From Thermococcus sp. JdFR-02 (GTDB lineage: Archaea > Methanobacteriota_B > Thermococci > Thermococcales > Thermococcaceae): a DNA stretch of 64,000 nt. The stretch covers positions 108,573-172,572 of the forward strand of contig MTLP01000031.1 in assembly GCA_002009975.1 (NCBI GenBank), in the 5' to 3' direction. Each line of letters opens with the position of its first letter. Position 1 is the first letter of the stretch. Shown piece by piece: positions 1 through 10,025 of this stretch. The translations under genes were made by a program, and so were the position numbers. Under the pieces are notes generated by a model. That model saw nothing but the letters and a program-made list of their open reading frames with translations, was not told the DNA's origin and did no database searches.

Positions 1-8
1 TTCTTCAT
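1..8 (-). CDS. Start of a gene leaving the window (partial)
   Basis: Only the first eight bases of a minus-strand gene are present: an ATG at 8-6 followed by AAG AA. A strong ribosome site (GGAGGTG, minus strand, about 13-19) sits five bases before it and a TATA box lies further upstream, so a real gene is likely. Nothing can be said about its product. Confidence 0.6.
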
Positions 9-56
9 GTATCCACCTCCATGAAATATTTGCATTAATAAATTGGGCATTATGGC

Positions 57-88
57 TTATAAATTTTTCCTTTTATTTAAAGTAATTT
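57..88 (-). promoter_or_regulatory. Promoter with palindromic upstream element
   Basis: Read on the minus strand, a BRE/TATA (AAAAATTTATAAG, 57-69) lies about 50 bases before the partial gene that starts at position 8. Directly upstream of it is TTACTTTAAATAA (73-85), a near-palindrome. The block 63-88 matches 25 of 26 bases of 19431-19456, upstream of the IPP isomerase gene. The TATA is clear; an operator role for the palindrome is inference. Confidence 0.55.
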
Positions 89-232
89 ATCTTTTTTCTT
101 TTTTCGTAAGAAATTCTTTCAAACTGTAGTTTTGCTTGCCCTTTTATTCAAAACGGGCCAAAGTAAAAGAGTGGATATAAATGTACATTACAGTATAGAA
201 GCAATAAATTTCAAAGGAAAAGAAGACAAAAA

Positions 233-1045
233 CTACTCCCTCTTTCCCACAGCTTCAAGAATCTTTTCCCTAATCTCTTTAGCCCTCTTAAAGGCTACAT
301 CAACTGCATACATGACCTCTTCAAGTTTGAAACTTCCTCCCTCGCTCTTTTGCACTGCTGAAATCATTCCATTTTCGTCTGTAGTTATTGTAAGCTTCCC
401 CTCCATCACTTGTTCTTCTTCTAAGTTTGGATCAACTACCAAGTTTCCACCAATTTTTGCAAAGCTCACTGGAATTGGTATCTTTGTCACTGGCAATGGC
501 TCAAACTCCTCCAATAGCATAACTTCCCCTGTTTCCTCGTTATATTGAACTTTTGGCATTTTTGTGTTCAAAAGAGCCGCGATTGCACCAATTCCACATG
601 CATCTACTAAATTTCCGTCGTGATCTAAGACGTGAACATCTATAAACACGACCCTAACGAGCTTTCCTGGAACGATAACTAGCTTTTCCAAGTCAATAGT
701 TTGACTTTCCCTTATACCTCTGTCCACAACTCTAGCTAGTTCAATTGACCTCTCATCCGGAGGACCTGGTTCAAAGCTTGGTGAAGCCAATGGTACAAGC
801 TCAACGTTTGTTGTCATGACACCCATATTAGGCAGATCTGGAAAAGGCTCTCCCAAATCTATCTTTATACCTACAAGAACTTGAGTGTTGCCAAGTTTAA
901 CCCAAGCAGAACCTTCAGCTTTCTCAATTACCCCAACTTTTACTTCTAATGGTCTTATATCTTCCAAGTCTCTGCCGTCTATTCTCTTCCCATTCTTGAG
1001 CAATTCGAGAATGTGATCTTTCATAATTGATGCCATTACTTCCAT
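233..1045 (-). CDS. rrp42: Exosome subunit Rrp42
   Basis: RNase PH-fold subunit of the archaeal exosome. It forms the hexameric ring with Rrp41 and is the non-catalytic partner that shapes the RNA channel. About 270 residues, the usual family length. It carries the paralogous RNase PH layout (an IDGRDLEDIRPLEV start, then PGPPDERSIELARVVDRGIR) but lacks the catalytic aspartate block seen in Rrp41. The ATG at 1045 was preferred because the Rrp41 end supplies a GGAG ribosome site; the two genes are two bases apart. It is the last gene of the psmA-SBDS-rrp4-rrp41-rrp42 run. Confidence 0.95.
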   Translation of the reverse strand: MEVMASIMKDHILELLKNGKRIDGRDLEDIRPLEVKVGVIEKAEGSAWVKLGNTQVLVGIKIDLGEPFPDLPNMGVMTTNVELVPLASPSFEPGPPDERSIELARVVDRGIRESQTIDLEKLVIVPGKLVRVVFIDVHVLDHDGNLVDACGIGAIAALLNTKMPKVQYNEETGEVMLLEEFEPLPVTKIPIPVSFAKIGGNLVVDPNLEEEQVMEGKLTITTDENGMISAVQKSEGGSFKLEEVMYAVDVAFKRAKEIREKILEAVGKRE

Positions 1046-1047
1046 TT

Positions 1048-1785
1048 TCACTCCTCCTCTATAATCTTAAGATATTTTTCTTTCAAAGCTTCTCTCTGCT
1101 TTTGATAAACTGCTTTTGCACCTTTTATAGCTAATCTCACGGCTTCAACGAACTCCTCTTTACTTAAATAGCCATCCATTTGTAAGAGCGTTATATCATT
1201 CTTTATTGGCATTATTGCAACTGGAACATCTGCTTCTCCATAGTTGTCTTCCTCTTTATTTAAATCCAAAACTAGCTCCCCATCGATTTTTCCTGCTGCA
1301 CATGCTGCAACTAAATCCTTCATTGGAATCCCAGCATCTGCTAAGGCTAATGAAGCAGCGGTAATTCCAGCAACTCTTGTTCCAGCATCAGCTTGTAAAA
1401 CTTCTATGAAAACATCTACAGCTGTTCTCGGAAATAATTCAAGAATTAGAGCTGGTTCCAAAGCCCCTCTAATCACTTTGCTAATTTCCACACTCCTTCT
1501 ATCTGGACCGGGTTTTTTACGTTCCTCAACACTAAATGGAGCCATATTATATCTTACTCTTAAAATTGCCCTATCTGGTCTTTGCAAATGCTTTGGATGA
1601 ATTTCCCTTGGACCATAGACAGCGGCTAAAACTTTATTTTTACCCCATTCTACATAAGCTGAGCCATCAGCACTTTTTAAAACACCAATTTCCATTTTTA
1701 TTTTTCTAAGCTCATACTTCTTTCTACCATCTATTCTATAGCCGTTTTCATCGATAAGCTTCAATCCCTCAGGCTTCTCCATCAT
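1048..1785 (-). CDS. rrp41: Exosome exonuclease subunit Rrp41
   Basis: Catalytic 3'-5' phosphorolytic subunit of the archaeal exosome, degrading and tailing RNA in the cytoplasm. The 245-residue protein has the RNase PH fold, the phosphate/RNA-binding RRS segment (residues 96-98) and the acidic active site [14 protein letters not shown] (174-187) with D180 and D186. Start chosen at MMEKPEG (1785), the family's usual N-terminus; an in-frame GTG lies nine bases upstream. Its 5' end overlaps the end of rrp4 by 17 bases, which suggests translational coupling and fixed subunit ratios. Confidence 0.96.
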   Translation of the reverse strand: MMEKPEGLKLIDENGYRIDGRKKYELRKIKMEIGVLKSADGSAYVEWGKNKVLAAVYGPREIHPKHLQRPDRAILRVRYNMAPFSVEERKKPGPDRRSVEISKVIRGALEPALILELFPRTAVDVFIEVLQADAGTRVAGITAASLALADAGIPMKDLVAACAAGKIDGELVLDLNKEEDNYGEADVPVAIMPIKNDITLLQMDGYLSKEEFVEAVRLAIKGAKAVYQKQREALKEKYLKIIEEE

Positions 1786-2542
1786 TTCTTTCACTCTCCT
1801 CTACTTTGAATTCGGGGATATCTTCAACAACTCCTTGCTCTTTAAGCTCTTGCAACCTCTTTACTAAGAAATCCTTAACCCTATCAGTTAATCCCTGAGT
1901 GTGGCTTTCTCTATTCACCTTTAGAATAGCTTCAATAGCTAATCTTTCAAGCTCTTGCTTCTTGCCACTCAACCAAACCCAACCGTTTTGTCCAACTATT
2001 ATGCGCGTTTGTGTCAACGTTTTGATTGTGTTGATCATTGAACCTCCTTTCCCAATTAAGCGAGGCACTTTTGATGGTGTAATCTTTACTATCTGACCGC
2101 CCCTAAGAGGACCTCCACCAAAGGGCATTCCCTTTGTCATTAAGTCTATTTGATTCACTTCATTAAAGGCCTTCACTTTTGCATAGATTATATCTCCTAT
2201 GTCGAAGAATCTCCTTAGATCTACCTTAAGAAGGTCTATTTTTTCTTCTAAAGCATCTTGAATTCTAAGCGTTGCTTGATAAGGCGCACCAATATCTACT
2301 ACCCAATTTGAGAATTTTACATCTATTATTTTTCCGATGACATTGTCTCCAACTTCTGGAATGTAAGGACCTTCCAGTGGAATAACTCTTATAGTGTCTC
2401 CCCTTATGTCTACCAATCCTATAACGGTAGAGTAAACCCTCGTTCCTTCTTTAAAAGTTCCTTTGCCAGATTTGAATGGTCCTTGAGCTAAAAGCGTTCC
2501 TGGAACCACTAACTCCCTATTTGATACAAAAACCTTTCTCAT
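1769..2542 (-). CDS. rrp4: Exosome RNA-binding subunit Rrp4
   Basis: Cap protein of the exosome that binds RNA and feeds it to the Rrp41/Rrp42 ring. The 257 residues hold an N-terminal beta domain ([11 protein letters not shown]), an S1 domain (about 65-140) and a KH domain with the GKGG loop at 164-167. The start ATG overlaps the SBDS stop as ATGA, with AGGAAGGGA as ribosome site inside the SBDS end. The acidic tail after residue 240 is unremarkable for the family. Confidence 0.95.
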   Translation of the reverse strand: MRKVFVSNRELVVPGTLLAQGPFKSGKGTFKEGTRVYSTVIGLVDIRGDTIRVIPLEGPYIPEVGDNVIGKIIDVKFSNWVVDIGAPYQATLRIQDALEEKIDLLKVDLRRFFDIGDIIYAKVKAFNEVNQIDLMTKGMPFGGGPLRGGQIVKITPSKVPRLIGKGGSMINTIKTLTQTRIIVGQNGWVWLSGKKQELERLAIEAILKVNRESHTQGLTDRVKDFLVKRLQELKEQGVVEDIPEFKVEESERNDGEA

Positions 2543-3249
2543 AGTCCCTTCCTCTCTATAAGTTTAGTCATAACATTGCCCTTTGTAAGGGCGTTTAGTT
2601 TTTCATAAAATTCTTCTTCAACTCCACCTGGAATTTCAATTAAAAACATCCACGAGCCATCTCTTCCCCATTCTTCTTTTTTAATATTTCCAAATTTCCT
2701 TACTTCTCCAAAGGCTTTTCCAACGTATTCTGAAGGTATTTTAACTGCAATTACTTTTGTTTCAATCTTAAGAGGTAGGACCCTCCTCAACGCTTTAATA
2801 ATCTGTGGCACTTGGGCTTCAGCATCTTTAAAGATATCCACATGAACACCAACTTCTTCCATAGCCTTCAAAACCCTATCCGGTGGATGTGGATAACCTG
2901 TTCTTGGATCAACAGCATGTCTGTGAATTATCATTGCTATTTGCTTCTTTTTCTCCTCAAGCATCTCTCTCCTTTGCTGAGCTGTAAGCTGAACTTCACC
3001 TTTTCTAAGGATAATCTTTGCAACCTCGTAGGGATCGCTTGTCCCAAAGATCTTCTGCATTTCGTTTTCACTGGCTTTATCTCCTTTATGAGCATCTTTA
3101 AAAACATAAGGAGTGGCGAGAATTTCTTCTATTGGAACTTCCTTTCCTTCTTTGAAATCCCTTGCCAAGTAAGGATCTACTAAGATTTCAAAAACATCCC
3201 CATGTGTCTTTAATCGAGCAATCACTGCTTTATCAACGCTTATGGGCAT
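2539..3249 (-). CDS. SBDS family ribosome maturation protein
   Basis: Archaeal homologue of the Shwachman-Bodian-Diamond protein. In eukaryotes it works with an EF-2-like GTPase to release eIF6 from the 60S subunit; in archaea it is taken to act in large-subunit maturation and sits with the exosome genes. 236 residues with the three-domain SBDS pattern, including the [18 protein letters not shown] block. Start placed at MPISVDK (3249), preceded by GGTGAGTACA; an upstream ATG-like start lacks spacing. It lies between psmA and rrp4 and overlaps rrp4 by four bases. Confidence 0.94.
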   Translation of the reverse strand: MPISVDKAVIARLKTHGDVFEILVDPYLARDFKEGKEVPIEEILATPYVFKDAHKGDKASENEMQKIFGTSDPYEVAKIILRKGEVQLTAQQRREMLEEKKKQIAMIIHRHAVDPRTGYPHPPDRVLKAMEEVGVHVDIFKDAEAQVPQIIKALRRVLPLKIETKVIAVKIPSEYVGKAFGEVRKFGNIKKEEWGRDGSWMFLIEIPGGVEEEFYEKLNALTKGNVMTKLIERKGL

Positions 3250-3260
3250 TGTACTCACCG

Positions 3261-4043
3261 CTAATAATTGTTGTCCAAGTCAGCATAATCAACTTCCTTT
3301 TCATCTACTTCTTCAGCCTCAACCTTTTGGAGAATGTCGGCGAAATACTTTTCAAGCTCCTCTTGGCTTAGCTTTCTAAACTTCTTCTCTTTAACATCAA
3401 TTACGGCAACTTCAACATATTCTGCCTTTGGCTCTTCCATGGTCTTAGCTAGGGCAAGCATTGCAAGCTTTATTGCATCTTCTAAAGTCATGTCATCAGT
3501 GTATTTCTCCTCAAATATTGCCATTGCTGTGTTTCTTCCACTTCCTATTGCTACAGCCTTCCACTCAAAGTATGCACCACTTGGATCCGTCTCAAAAAGT
3601 TGTGGTTTTTCATTAACTCCAGCCATTAACAAAGCGGCACCAAAAGGTCTTACACCACCGTATTGGGTGTGCATTTGCTTTAAATCACAGATCTTTTTAA
3701 CTAAAACTGCAAGATGAACGGGTTCTCCATAAGTTAGGCGATAAATTTGAGCTTCTAAACGAGCTCTATCAACTAAAATTCTTGCATCTGCTATTATTCC
3801 ACTTGAAGCAGCAGCTATATGCTCATCAATTTGGAAAATCTTCTCATAGCTTTCTGGTTCTATTAATCTACTTGTTACTCTTTTTTCTACAGCCAAAACT
3901 ACTCCATCTTTACATTTTATTCCTACAGCAGTTGCTCCTCTTTTTACGGCTTCTCTTGCATATTGCACTTGGAAAAGCCTTCCATCCGGGCTAAAAACAG
4001 TTATTGCCCTATCATACCCAGCTTGCGGTGGTACAAACGCCAT
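3261..4043 (-). CDS. psmA: Proteasome alpha subunit
   Basis: Outer-ring alpha subunit of the 20S proteasome; seven copies form the gated entry ring that docks the PAN ATPase. The 260-residue protein begins with the N-terminal gate helix ([20 protein letters not shown]) and has the alpha signature [13 protein letters not shown]. The C-terminus is acidic and ends in YADLDNNY. First gene of the exosome operon, with its own promoter (TATA at 4098-4110) and AGAGGTGAT ribosome site. Confidence 0.97.
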   Translation of the reverse strand: MAFVPPQAGYDRAITVFSPDGRLFQVQYAREAVKRGATAVGIKCKDGVVLAVEKRVTSRLIEPESYEKIFQIDEHIAAASSGIIADARILVDRARLEAQIYRLTYGEPVHLAVLVKKICDLKQMHTQYGGVRPFGAALLMAGVNEKPQLFETDPSGAYFEWKAVAIGSGRNTAMAIFEEKYTDDMTLEDAIKLAMLALAKTMEEPKAEYVEVAVIDVKEKKFRKLSQEELEKYFADILQKVEAEEVDEKEVDYADLDNNY

Positions 4044-4097
4044 TTTACATCACCTCTAATGATTATCGTAACAGTTATACAATATTCCCTCTCTCCA

Positions 4098-4112
4098 CTT
4101 ATAAGCTCTTTT
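4098..4112 (-). promoter_or_regulatory. Promoter of the psmA-exosome operon
   Basis: Minus-strand AAAAGAGCTTATAAG is a good archaeal BRE/TATA. A start about 25 bases on gives a leader of roughly 30 bases before psmA. Confidence 0.6.
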
Positions 4113-4168
4113 AAATATTGGATACTTAAACTTTTGCATGAACGACAAAAGGAAAACACCGTCTCACA

Positions 4169-4531
4169 TTACTTCCAATCAAATTCTTTCAAAAACTTCA
4201 TCTTAAGCCTCTTTATTGTCCCAGATACACCAAGCGTTCTCATTATAACCTTTGAACCATTTATCTGGGTAAGCATTGTCAAAGCAAATCTAACTTGCTC
4301 CACATAAGCCCTATCGCACCTTACAATTCCAGTCTGACTCTTCTCATCAAATCTTATGAACCAAATCTTAGCTTTAGCAGTTCCCAATTCCCCCAAAACT
4401 CTGAGAGAAGCCTCCCAAATTGCCTTTTTGATCTCTCCACTCTTAAATGTCCTCTCTCCAATAACCTGAAAAGCTATATATCTTTGCTTATCCCTAAGTG
4501 TTGGAGGTAGGGTTTTAGGTTTTTTGTTCAT
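4169..4531 (-). CDS. rnp2: RNase P protein component 2 (Pop5)
   Basis: Protein subunit of archaeal RNase P. It pairs with Rpp30 to activate the RNA catalytic domain that matures tRNA 5' ends. 120 residues, family length, with a basic start ([19 protein letters not shown]) and the RRM-like Pop5 fold. No ribosome site is visible before the ATG and a TATA-like GATTAATAAG lies about 25 bases upstream, so the message is probably leaderless. Its partner rnp3 lies nearby at 6228-6878 and rnp1 at 50092. Confidence 0.93.
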   Translation of the reverse strand: MNKKPKTLPPTLRDKQRYIAFQVIGERTFKSGEIKKAIWEASLRVLGELGTAKAKIWFIRFDEKSQTGIVRCDRAYVEQVRFALTMLTQINGSKVIMRTLGVSGTIKRLKMKFLKEFDWK

Positions 4532-4568
4532 GGAGAAGACTAAAGCAAATGACTTATTAATCTTTATG

Positions 4569-4653
4569 TTTTGTCAAAATGTCAGAACTCCTCAAAATCT
4601 AAGATTCATTTTAGACAATCAACAATGAAAATTTGATTTTGTCAAATTTTGAC
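4569..4653. promoter_or_regulatory. Paired TTTTGTCAAA elements, one palindromic
   Basis: The decamer TTTTGTCAAA occurs twice between the divergent rnp2 and trpB2 genes, at 4569 and 4637. The second copy is part of a perfect 13-base palindrome, GTCAAATTTTGAC (4641-4653), ending about ten bases before the trpB2 BRE/TATA (4664-4680). This is the usual place for an archaeal operator. The regulator is unknown. Confidence 0.4.
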
Positions 4654-4663
4654 GGAAATTCTC

Positions 4664-4885
4664 CCAAAAAAGCTTTAAGAGTAAAGTTCATTTAAAGACC
4701 TTGATGCCCTATGATGTTCAGGAGTGAGTGTCTTTGGAATAGGAGTTAGAGAGTTTAGAATTCTTCTGGTTAGCTTATTCTTCAAAATCAAAGGGCGGGA
4801 TTGTTTTTGGAATACACATTCTTAGGTTTGAAGGTATGAATAACGCTTATTCTGATCTTTTTAAACTTTTTAGGAGGTGTTTTAG
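4664..4885 (+). promoter_or_regulatory. trpB2 promoter and long leader
   Basis: CCAAAAAAGCTTTAAGAG (4664-4681) is a plausible BRE/TATA, implying a start near 4700 and a leader of about 185 bases, long for this group. The leader holds a GTG-started frame of 33 codons (4724-4825) with a weak AGGA site and two Trp codons, and a shorter ATG frame; neither is convincing as a gene. The ribosome site of trpB2 is AGGAGGTG at 4872-4879. Confidence 0.4.
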
Positions 4886-6226
4886 ATGAGAAGAGTTAAG
4901 GCAGTTTTAAAAGCCGAAGATATGCCAAATAGGTGGTACAACATTTTGCCAGACTTGCCAGAGACTCTACCATTGCCTTTAGATCCAGAGACAAACAAGC
5001 CCATAAATCCAGCTAAGCTTGAGAGGATTTTTGCAAAGGGATTGGTTAGGCAAGAAGTTAGCGACAAAAGGTATGTAAAAATTCCAGAGGAAGTTTTGGA
5101 GAAATACGTAAAAGTTGGTCGTCCAACACCGCTTTTTAGAGCAACACATCTAGAGAAGGCATTGAAGACCCCAGCAAGGATTTACTTTAAATATGAAGGG
5201 GAAACGATAACGGGAAGCCACAAAATAAACACCGCTTTAGCACAGGTCTACTACAACAAGCTTGAGGGAATTGAAAGGGTTGTAACAGAGACGGGAGCAG
5301 GACAATGGGGAACTGCTTTATCATTAGCCGGAGCTTTGTTTGATCTAAAAGTTAGGGTTTACATGGCAAGAGCCAGCTATCAACAAAAGCCATATAGAAA
5401 AGTGCTCATGCAAGTGTATGGAGCAGAGGTTTATCCTTCTCCAAGTGATAGAACGAAGGTTGGAAGATACTTCCTATCGCAAGATCCAAATCACCCCGGT
5501 GGATTAGGCATAGCAATAAGTGAAGCGATTGAAGATGTATTAACGGATGAAAAAGCGCGCTACTCGTTAGGTAGTGTCTTGAACCATGTATTAATGCACC
5601 AGACAATCATAGGGGAAGAGGCTAAACTTCAAATGGAAATTCTTGGGGAAGAGGCAGACATAATAGTTGGCTGTGTTGGAGGAGGGAGCAACTTTGCTGG
5701 AATAGCATATCCCTTCATTAGGGATGCAATAAAAGGAAGAAAGGAGATTAAATTTTATGCAATAGAACCTAAAGCCGCACCATCGATGACAAAGGGTATT
5801 TACACTTACGATTACGGAGACAGCGGGAGGTTAACGCCTTTAATAAAGATGCACACCTTAGGGCACATCTACAATGTTCCACCAATCCATGCGGGTGGCT
5901 TAAGATATCACGGTGTCGCACCAACTTTGAGTGTTTTAATTAATAACAACATCGTTAGTCCAAAAGCCTACCATCAAACCGAGATTTTTGAAGCAGCTAT
6001 GCTCTTTGCAAGGACTGAGGGAATTGTTCCAGCACCAGAGAGTGCCCATGCAGTTAAAGGGGTTATAGATCTTGCTTTAAAAGCTAAGGAGAAAGGCGAA
6101 GAAAAAGTAATACTTTTTAACTTAAGTGGACACGGACTTTTGGATTTAAAAGGCTATGAAGACTATTTGGATGGAAAAATCCAAGATTATGAACCAAAAG
6201 AGATTCCAATTTTGAAAAGCTATTAG
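4886..6226 (+). CDS. Tryptophan synthase beta chain, type 2 (TrpB2)
   Basis: PLP enzyme that joins indole and L-serine to give L-tryptophan. At 446 residues it is the longer TrpB2 form, which generally works without TrpA; no trpA or other trp genes are nearby. PLP lysine K113 lies in [11 protein letters not shown], the substrate loop is ETGAGQWG (135-142) and the phosphate-binding loop GGGSN (265-269). A free-standing trpB2 is commonly read as an indole-salvage enzyme, but that is inference here. The start has a strong AGGAGGTG site. Confidence 0.94.
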   Translation: MRRVKAVLKAEDMPNRWYNILPDLPETLPLPLDPETNKPINPAKLERIFAKGLVRQEVSDKRYVKIPEEVLEKYVKVGRPTPLFRATHLEKALKTPARIYFKYEGETITGSHKINTALAQVYYNKLEGIERVVTETGAGQWGTALSLAGALFDLKVRVYMARASYQQKPYRKVLMQVYGAEVYPSPSDRTKVGRYFLSQDPNHPGGLGIAISEAIEDVLTDEKARYSLGSVLNHVLMHQTIIGEEAKLQMEILGEEADIIVGCVGGGSNFAGIAYPFIRDAIKGRKEIKFYAIEPKAAPSMTKGIYTYDYGDSGRLTPLIKMHTLGHIYNVPPIHAGGLRYHGVAPTLSVLINNNIVSPKAYHQTEIFEAAMLFARTEGIVPAPESAHAVKGVIDLALKAKEKGEEKVILFNLSGHGLLDLKGYEDYLDGKIQDYEPKEIPILKSY

Positions 6227-6227
6227 T

Positions 6228-6878
6228 TTATCTTTTTTCCAGCTTTTCTAAAATTTTTCTTGGATAAAAACTGATCGAAGCCTTTGCTTGGGGAATTTCC
6301 ATTCCAATTGCAATTCCAAAGCTTGCTAAGTCTCTTGGAGCTCTTACTTCCCAAAAACTTTCTGCTGAAGAAGTTAAAAATCTTGGAACCTTGTATTTTT
6401 CTATCAATCGCCAGTTTCTCATCATAAACTTTAAAATGTTCGCCCTCTCGTAGGGATTTGCCCTTAAAAGGGGAGCAAGAGAAAAGCCTATTGCAACATC
6501 ATTCTTAGCCGCTAATCTAGCAAGAACATGATCTAAGCCAGAGTCTCTTCTTCCAAATTCTGGGCTTATTAAAGCATCGACACCAATTTCAAGAGCAAAG
6601 CGGTTGATTTTTAAGCTCCCACCTTGGACATATATTAAAGCTTTGAGATTCCTATTTTTCACTTCCCTAATCAAAGAAGGTTTGTTTGTTATCAAAAGCA
6701 GGGCAACTTTTTTATAACGCTCTCTAAGTTCTTTAAGCTCTTCTTTGAGCTTCCCATAATCTGGACTTTTCTCTAACTTAAGCTTTTTTGTAAAGACTAC
6801 TTCATCAAACCATTCTTCAGCCAATTCGTAAGCCTTTGCATCCCTAATATCCATCTCAATGAACTGTAATGATGTCAT
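6228..6878 (-). CDS. rnp3: RNase P protein component 3 (Rpp30)
   Basis: TIM-barrel-like subunit of archaeal RNase P that binds Pop5 and helps position the catalytic RNA domain. 216 residues from the ATG at 6878, which overlaps the upstream stop as ATGA. Typical PHP/Rpp30 features are [20 protein letters not shown] and a conserved [15 protein letters not shown] region near the end. It ends two bases from the convergent trpB2 gene. It is coupled to the COG1325-type RNA-binding protein, a pairing found in many archaea. Confidence 0.93.
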   Translation of the reverse strand: MTSLQFIEMDIRDAKAYELAEEWFDEVVFTKKLKLEKSPDYGKLKEELKELRERYKKVALLLITNKPSLIREVKNRNLKALIYVQGGSLKINRFALEIGVDALISPEFGRRDSGLDHVLARLAAKNDVAIGFSLAPLLRANPYERANILKFMMRNWRLIEKYKVPRFLTSSAESFWEVRAPRDLASFGIAIGMEIPQAKASISFYPRKILEKLEKR

Positions 6879-7330
6879 TCGCTCAACCACTCTCCAATAG
6901 CCCTTACAACGGTCTCTTTCTTCATTGGGAAGGATTTAACCTTTATTCTAACATGAATTACATCCTCTCCATCTAAAACTTTAATCTCTCCAAGGTAAGC
7001 CTTCTGCTTATCAAAGCGAATGTAGAAGGTTCCGTTCTCATCTACCTTTTCCTCTAAATTCTCCAAGAGAAATGCTTTATCTTCCTCGCTTAAGATGTTT
7101 TTGAGGTTTTCTAAAAACTTTCTAACGTTCCTACTTCTCTTTATCTCTGCATCAATAACGAGTATGGGATTTCCAAAGTATCCCTCTGTCTCAACCATTT
7201 CAAACTCCACATCTTTTGGAGACAAATCTTCAGGGAAGAGAGTTTCTAAAGCTTCTAAAACCTTTTCAGGATCTTCAGTGGCATGGACAAATGTTCTAAT
7301 TTTGACATTATGAGCATTAAGCTTAACCAT
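6875..7330 (-). CDS. Small RNA-binding protein, COG1325 type
   Basis: A 151-residue protein of the archaeal family described as predicted RNA-binding or exosome-associated (COG1325, PF01877-like). The first half runs [20 protein letters not shown] and the second half is rich in beta strands ending in [18 protein letters not shown]. The start at 7330 has GGGGTGA as ribosome site; an ATG nine bases upstream has none. Translationally coupled to rnp3. An RNA processing role is inferred from family and context; no catalytic residues can be named. Confidence 0.8.
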   Translation of the reverse strand: MVKLNAHNVKIRTFVHATEDPEKVLEALETLFPEDLSPKDVEFEMVETEGYFGNPILVIDAEIKRSRNVRKFLENLKNILSEEDKAFLLENLEEKVDENGTFYIRFDKQKAYLGEIKVLDGEDVIHVRIKVKSFPMKKETVVRAIGEWLSE

Positions 7331-7412
7331 AAATTTCACCCCAAAGTTAATTGGAAATAAGGTTTAAAAGCTTTTAACTGCCAAAAATACCTAAGAAAGA
7401 AATTAAACACCA

Positions 7413-8909
7413 TCAGCGATTTCTCAGCAATATCAGTACAATAAGTGCCGCAATTCCAATGATTATCGTTACAACGACTTTGTTTATGGGGATAAGAGCG
7501 CTGTTATCCCTTCTATTCTCTACTGTTGGTGGTAATCTTACACTCTCTTTAGAATTGTTAAATGTGGTAGCTTCAAGAAAAGCTACAATCTCTGGAGTTA
7601 GGTTTTCAATTCTTTGTCCGTCAAATTTTAAAATTATCCTATCGCTTGCCAAAATCCACTCCCTTCCATCCCAACCAATCCACCTTATCCACAAAGCGTC
7701 ATTCAAAACTTGTCTAAGAGTTCCGTTAAAGAAGTAAAGTGAAGAACCATTATAAATCAACCAGCCCTTAGGACTCCACAAAACATTGGTGTTTTCTTTA
7801 AAATATTCCTTACGGCAGTCAAGTGTTATGTAAAAGAGCTTGTGAAATTCAGATGCATTGAAGTTTTTGAGATTCATTTTCCCAACTTGAACAATGCTAT
7901 CTGAGACTTCATAGAGCGTGCCATTGGCAAAAAGCAAAGCTTCACCATTGTGAAACTCAGACATCTGGGCTTTAGGACTCACAACAGTATTAAGGCTTGC
8001 ATTTTTTGCATCATAGAGGTATGTCCCATTGATGCTCACTAAAAAGAGCCTTCCCTTATATGCTTCTATGAGGGTGAAGTTGCCCGAAAAGCTTGCAACC
8101 TTTCTGAAATCTTCTGGAAAGTGATAATAGCCCTTCAAAGGTTCTATTGCATAAAGAATTTTGTTATAGAGCAGATAAACTCTTTCAGAGTCATAAATTA
8201 GCTGGGAACTATTAAGAGAAAACTGCGACGTTATTTTTAGCACTGGAACCGCATCTATGAGAATCACTGCCTCAGTAAAGTTTTGATTAAAAATCGCTAA
8301 GGCACCGTTCTTAAGGTTGCGAACAAAGTACAAGTATCCTTTTTGGGCCAACAAAGGTGAAGATGCATTTTTGAAATCTCCCGTTAAATATCCGTACTTC
8401 TTCACCTTCACTTGTCCATCCTTGATAGTAGACAACCAAAGGAGGGAATCAAAATGCTCCAAATTGCACCACATAGAGAAGCAGTAAAAGGGATGAAGTA
8501 CAAGGTAGTAATCTCGATTCCAGAAAATACTCACTGCTCCATCATTCCGAAAGCTGAGCAATTCCCTAAATTCCCCGCTGGGATAAAGGTAGCCATAGTG
8601 ATCATACACCCTACCGGGTAAGGGTCTATCACACCCCTCACATCCATAAAAGAGACATCCTTGAGAAGAGCAGTGAATCGGAATCATAGTAAAGTTGGAG
8701 CAAACGTTGGTTTTGCATGGAAATGCTGTCAAGTTCAACAGTTCAAATCTATACTCTGAAGGAAAATAAACTACTAAAAGTTGAGTTGATGAATTTGTAA
8801 TGTTAAAAATTGTTGGGTTTCCTATTAGAACGTTGTTAATAGTCAAAGAATAAGCTAAGTGAGTAAAGAGGAGCATAAAAAAGCAAAAAATGAGAAGTCT
8901 TCCCTTCAT
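7413..8909 (-). CDS. Surface-anchored protein of unknown function
   Basis: A 498-residue protein with an N-terminal signal peptide (about 1-22, hydrophobic LLIFCFFMLLFTHLAYS) and a C-terminal membrane anchor (VVVTIIIGIAALIVLILL) followed by a short basic tail, so most of it should lie outside the membrane. It has many N-glycosylation sequons, a cysteine cluster near residues 60-95 (about eight Cys) and repeated short beta-strand segments, which would fit a beta-propeller; that fold is a guess. It starts two bases after the stop of the EF-hand-like gene, so the two form an operon. No family recognised. Confidence 0.75.
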   Translation of the reverse strand: MKGRLLIFCFFMLLFTHLAYSLTINNVLIGNPTIFNITNSSTQLLVVYFPSEYRFELLNLTAFPCKTNVCSNFTMIPIHCSSQGCLFYGCEGCDRPLPGRVYDHYGYLYPSGEFRELLSFRNDGAVSIFWNRDYYLVLHPFYCFSMWCNLEHFDSLLWLSTIKDGQVKVKKYGYLTGDFKNASSPLLAQKGYLYFVRNLKNGALAIFNQNFTEAVILIDAVPVLKITSQFSLNSSQLIYDSERVYLLYNKILYAIEPLKGYYHFPEDFRKVASFSGNFTLIEAYKGRLFLVSINGTYLYDAKNASLNTVVSPKAQMSEFHNGEALLFANGTLYEVSDSIVQVGKMNLKNFNASEFHKLFYITLDCRKEYFKENTNVLWSPKGWLIYNGSSLYFFNGTLRQVLNDALWIRWIGWDGREWILASDRIILKFDGQRIENLTPEIVAFLEATTFNNSKESVRLPPTVENRRDNSALIPINKVVVTIIIGIAALIVLILLRNR

Positions 8910-8911
8910 TT

Positions 8912-9823
8912 TCACCATCTGAGGCACGTATTCCTAATGTATGAAACTATGTTTATATCCCAGTCAAAGTAATATGCCCTATTTTCCCATATATTGCCAC
9001 TTACGGCCTCTTGAGCAGACACATAATCACATGCTCTCTGTAATTTATACTCAGAACTTCTAACAGCACCATCAGCCTCCATTTCTATATAAACATTGGA
9101 AGGATTACTGTTTCTTATCCATCTTAGAATATCAACTAAGAGGCTGTAAGTGTACTCTATTTGGTTGCAGTTTGCACCAATCTTATCTGCAAAGCAGTAT
9201 CCTGGTTGCGGAAATACATAGTCAAAGTACTTTGACAACAGAGCAATTTCCGAGTATTTATTTAACCACAGTATTACATCATTATTTGTTATTACCCCAT
9301 CACCATCTTGATCTGTTATTGTTCCGGAGCATAGAACACTCCTTAGTGTAGGGATCCAAATAAACTGCAAATCTTTTTCCAAGTCTCTTTCTACTTCTTG
9401 AATACGCCCTGAAATGGCATTGATTTCATATTCAGTAATACGTCCGCTTTGTATAGGCTTAGCATCCTCTAAACTCCAATAGAATCCCTTAAAATAATAA
9501 CTTTCAATACTTGCAACTCCATCAATCCAACCCTCCCAGTAACTCAAGCCTCTTTTTCCTCCACTGAGAGTAAAATAGGGTATTGTTACTAAATATGGAA
9601 TACCGCTTGTTCCACCTAACCATTCTTTCACTCTCAAAGCAAGCTCTCTGCCATCATTATATCCATCACTATATGAAGAACCACTGAATTTTGTTCTTGT
9701 TCCTTCTCCATCCAAAGCCACTGCAAAGTGAAATCCATTAATATACAAATCATCTGGTGTTGCATTGCTAACTTGGATATATTCTCCATTGTATTTATAC
9801 CACCACAGTGCATACCTTGCCAT
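8912..9823 (-). CDS. Unknown protein with EF-hand-like loop, possibly DUF4855-related
   Basis: 303 residues from the ATG at 9823 (AGGTGAT ribosome site). No signal peptide is visible. The middle segment (KGFYWSLEDA, then DLQFIWIPTL) resembles the DUF4855 TIM-barrel-like family, a resemblance from memory and unproven. Residues 171-182 read DQDGDGVITNND, a canonical twelve-residue calcium loop with Asp at 1, 3, 5 and 12, flanked by cysteines, as in dockerin or EF-hand modules. It shares an operon with the membrane-anchored protein downstream. Function unknown; a calcium-stabilised partner of that protein is one possibility. Confidence 0.7.
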   Translation of the reverse strand: MARYALWWYKYNGEYIQVSNATPDDLYINGFHFAVALDGEGTRTKFSGSSYSDGYNDGRELALRVKEWLGGTSGIPYLVTIPYFTLSGGKRGLSYWEGWIDGVASIESYYFKGFYWSLEDAKPIQSGRITEYEINAISGRIQEVERDLEKDLQFIWIPTLRSVLCSGTITDQDGDGVITNNDVILWLNKYSEIALLSKYFDYVFPQPGYCFADKIGANCNQIEYTYSLLVDILRWIRNSNPSNVYIEMEADGAVRSSEYKLQRACDYVSAQEAVSGNIWENRAYYFDWDINIVSYIRNTCLRW

Positions 9824-9855
9824 GACATCACCTCGATCCATAGTTCTTATTATGA

Positions 9856-9872
9856 CTATTTAAACTTTTTGA
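9856..9872 (-). promoter_or_regulatory. Promoter of the 9823-7413 gene pair
   Basis: Minus-strand AAAAAGTTTAAATAG is a strong BRE/TATA, about 35 bases before the ATG at 9823. The rest of the gap up to L15e (9873-10025) is AT-rich with nothing recognisable. Confidence 0.6.
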
Positions 9873-10025
9873 TTTTTTAACACTCTTGTTAGTATTAATG
9901 AAATTTTACCTCGTTATTCAGGTTTAGTTTAACCACCTAAAATCACAAAATGAATTGATAATTAGAAATTAGAACCAAATGCATAAAATCTAACAGAAAA
10001 GGGAACAAGAAGAAAGCTAAAAGCT

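Noticed and set aside
4724..4825. Leader peptide controlling trpB2 by attenuation
   Set aside because: Only two Trp codons that are not adjacent, a weak ribosome site and no terminator/antiterminator pair; attenuation is not established in these archaea.
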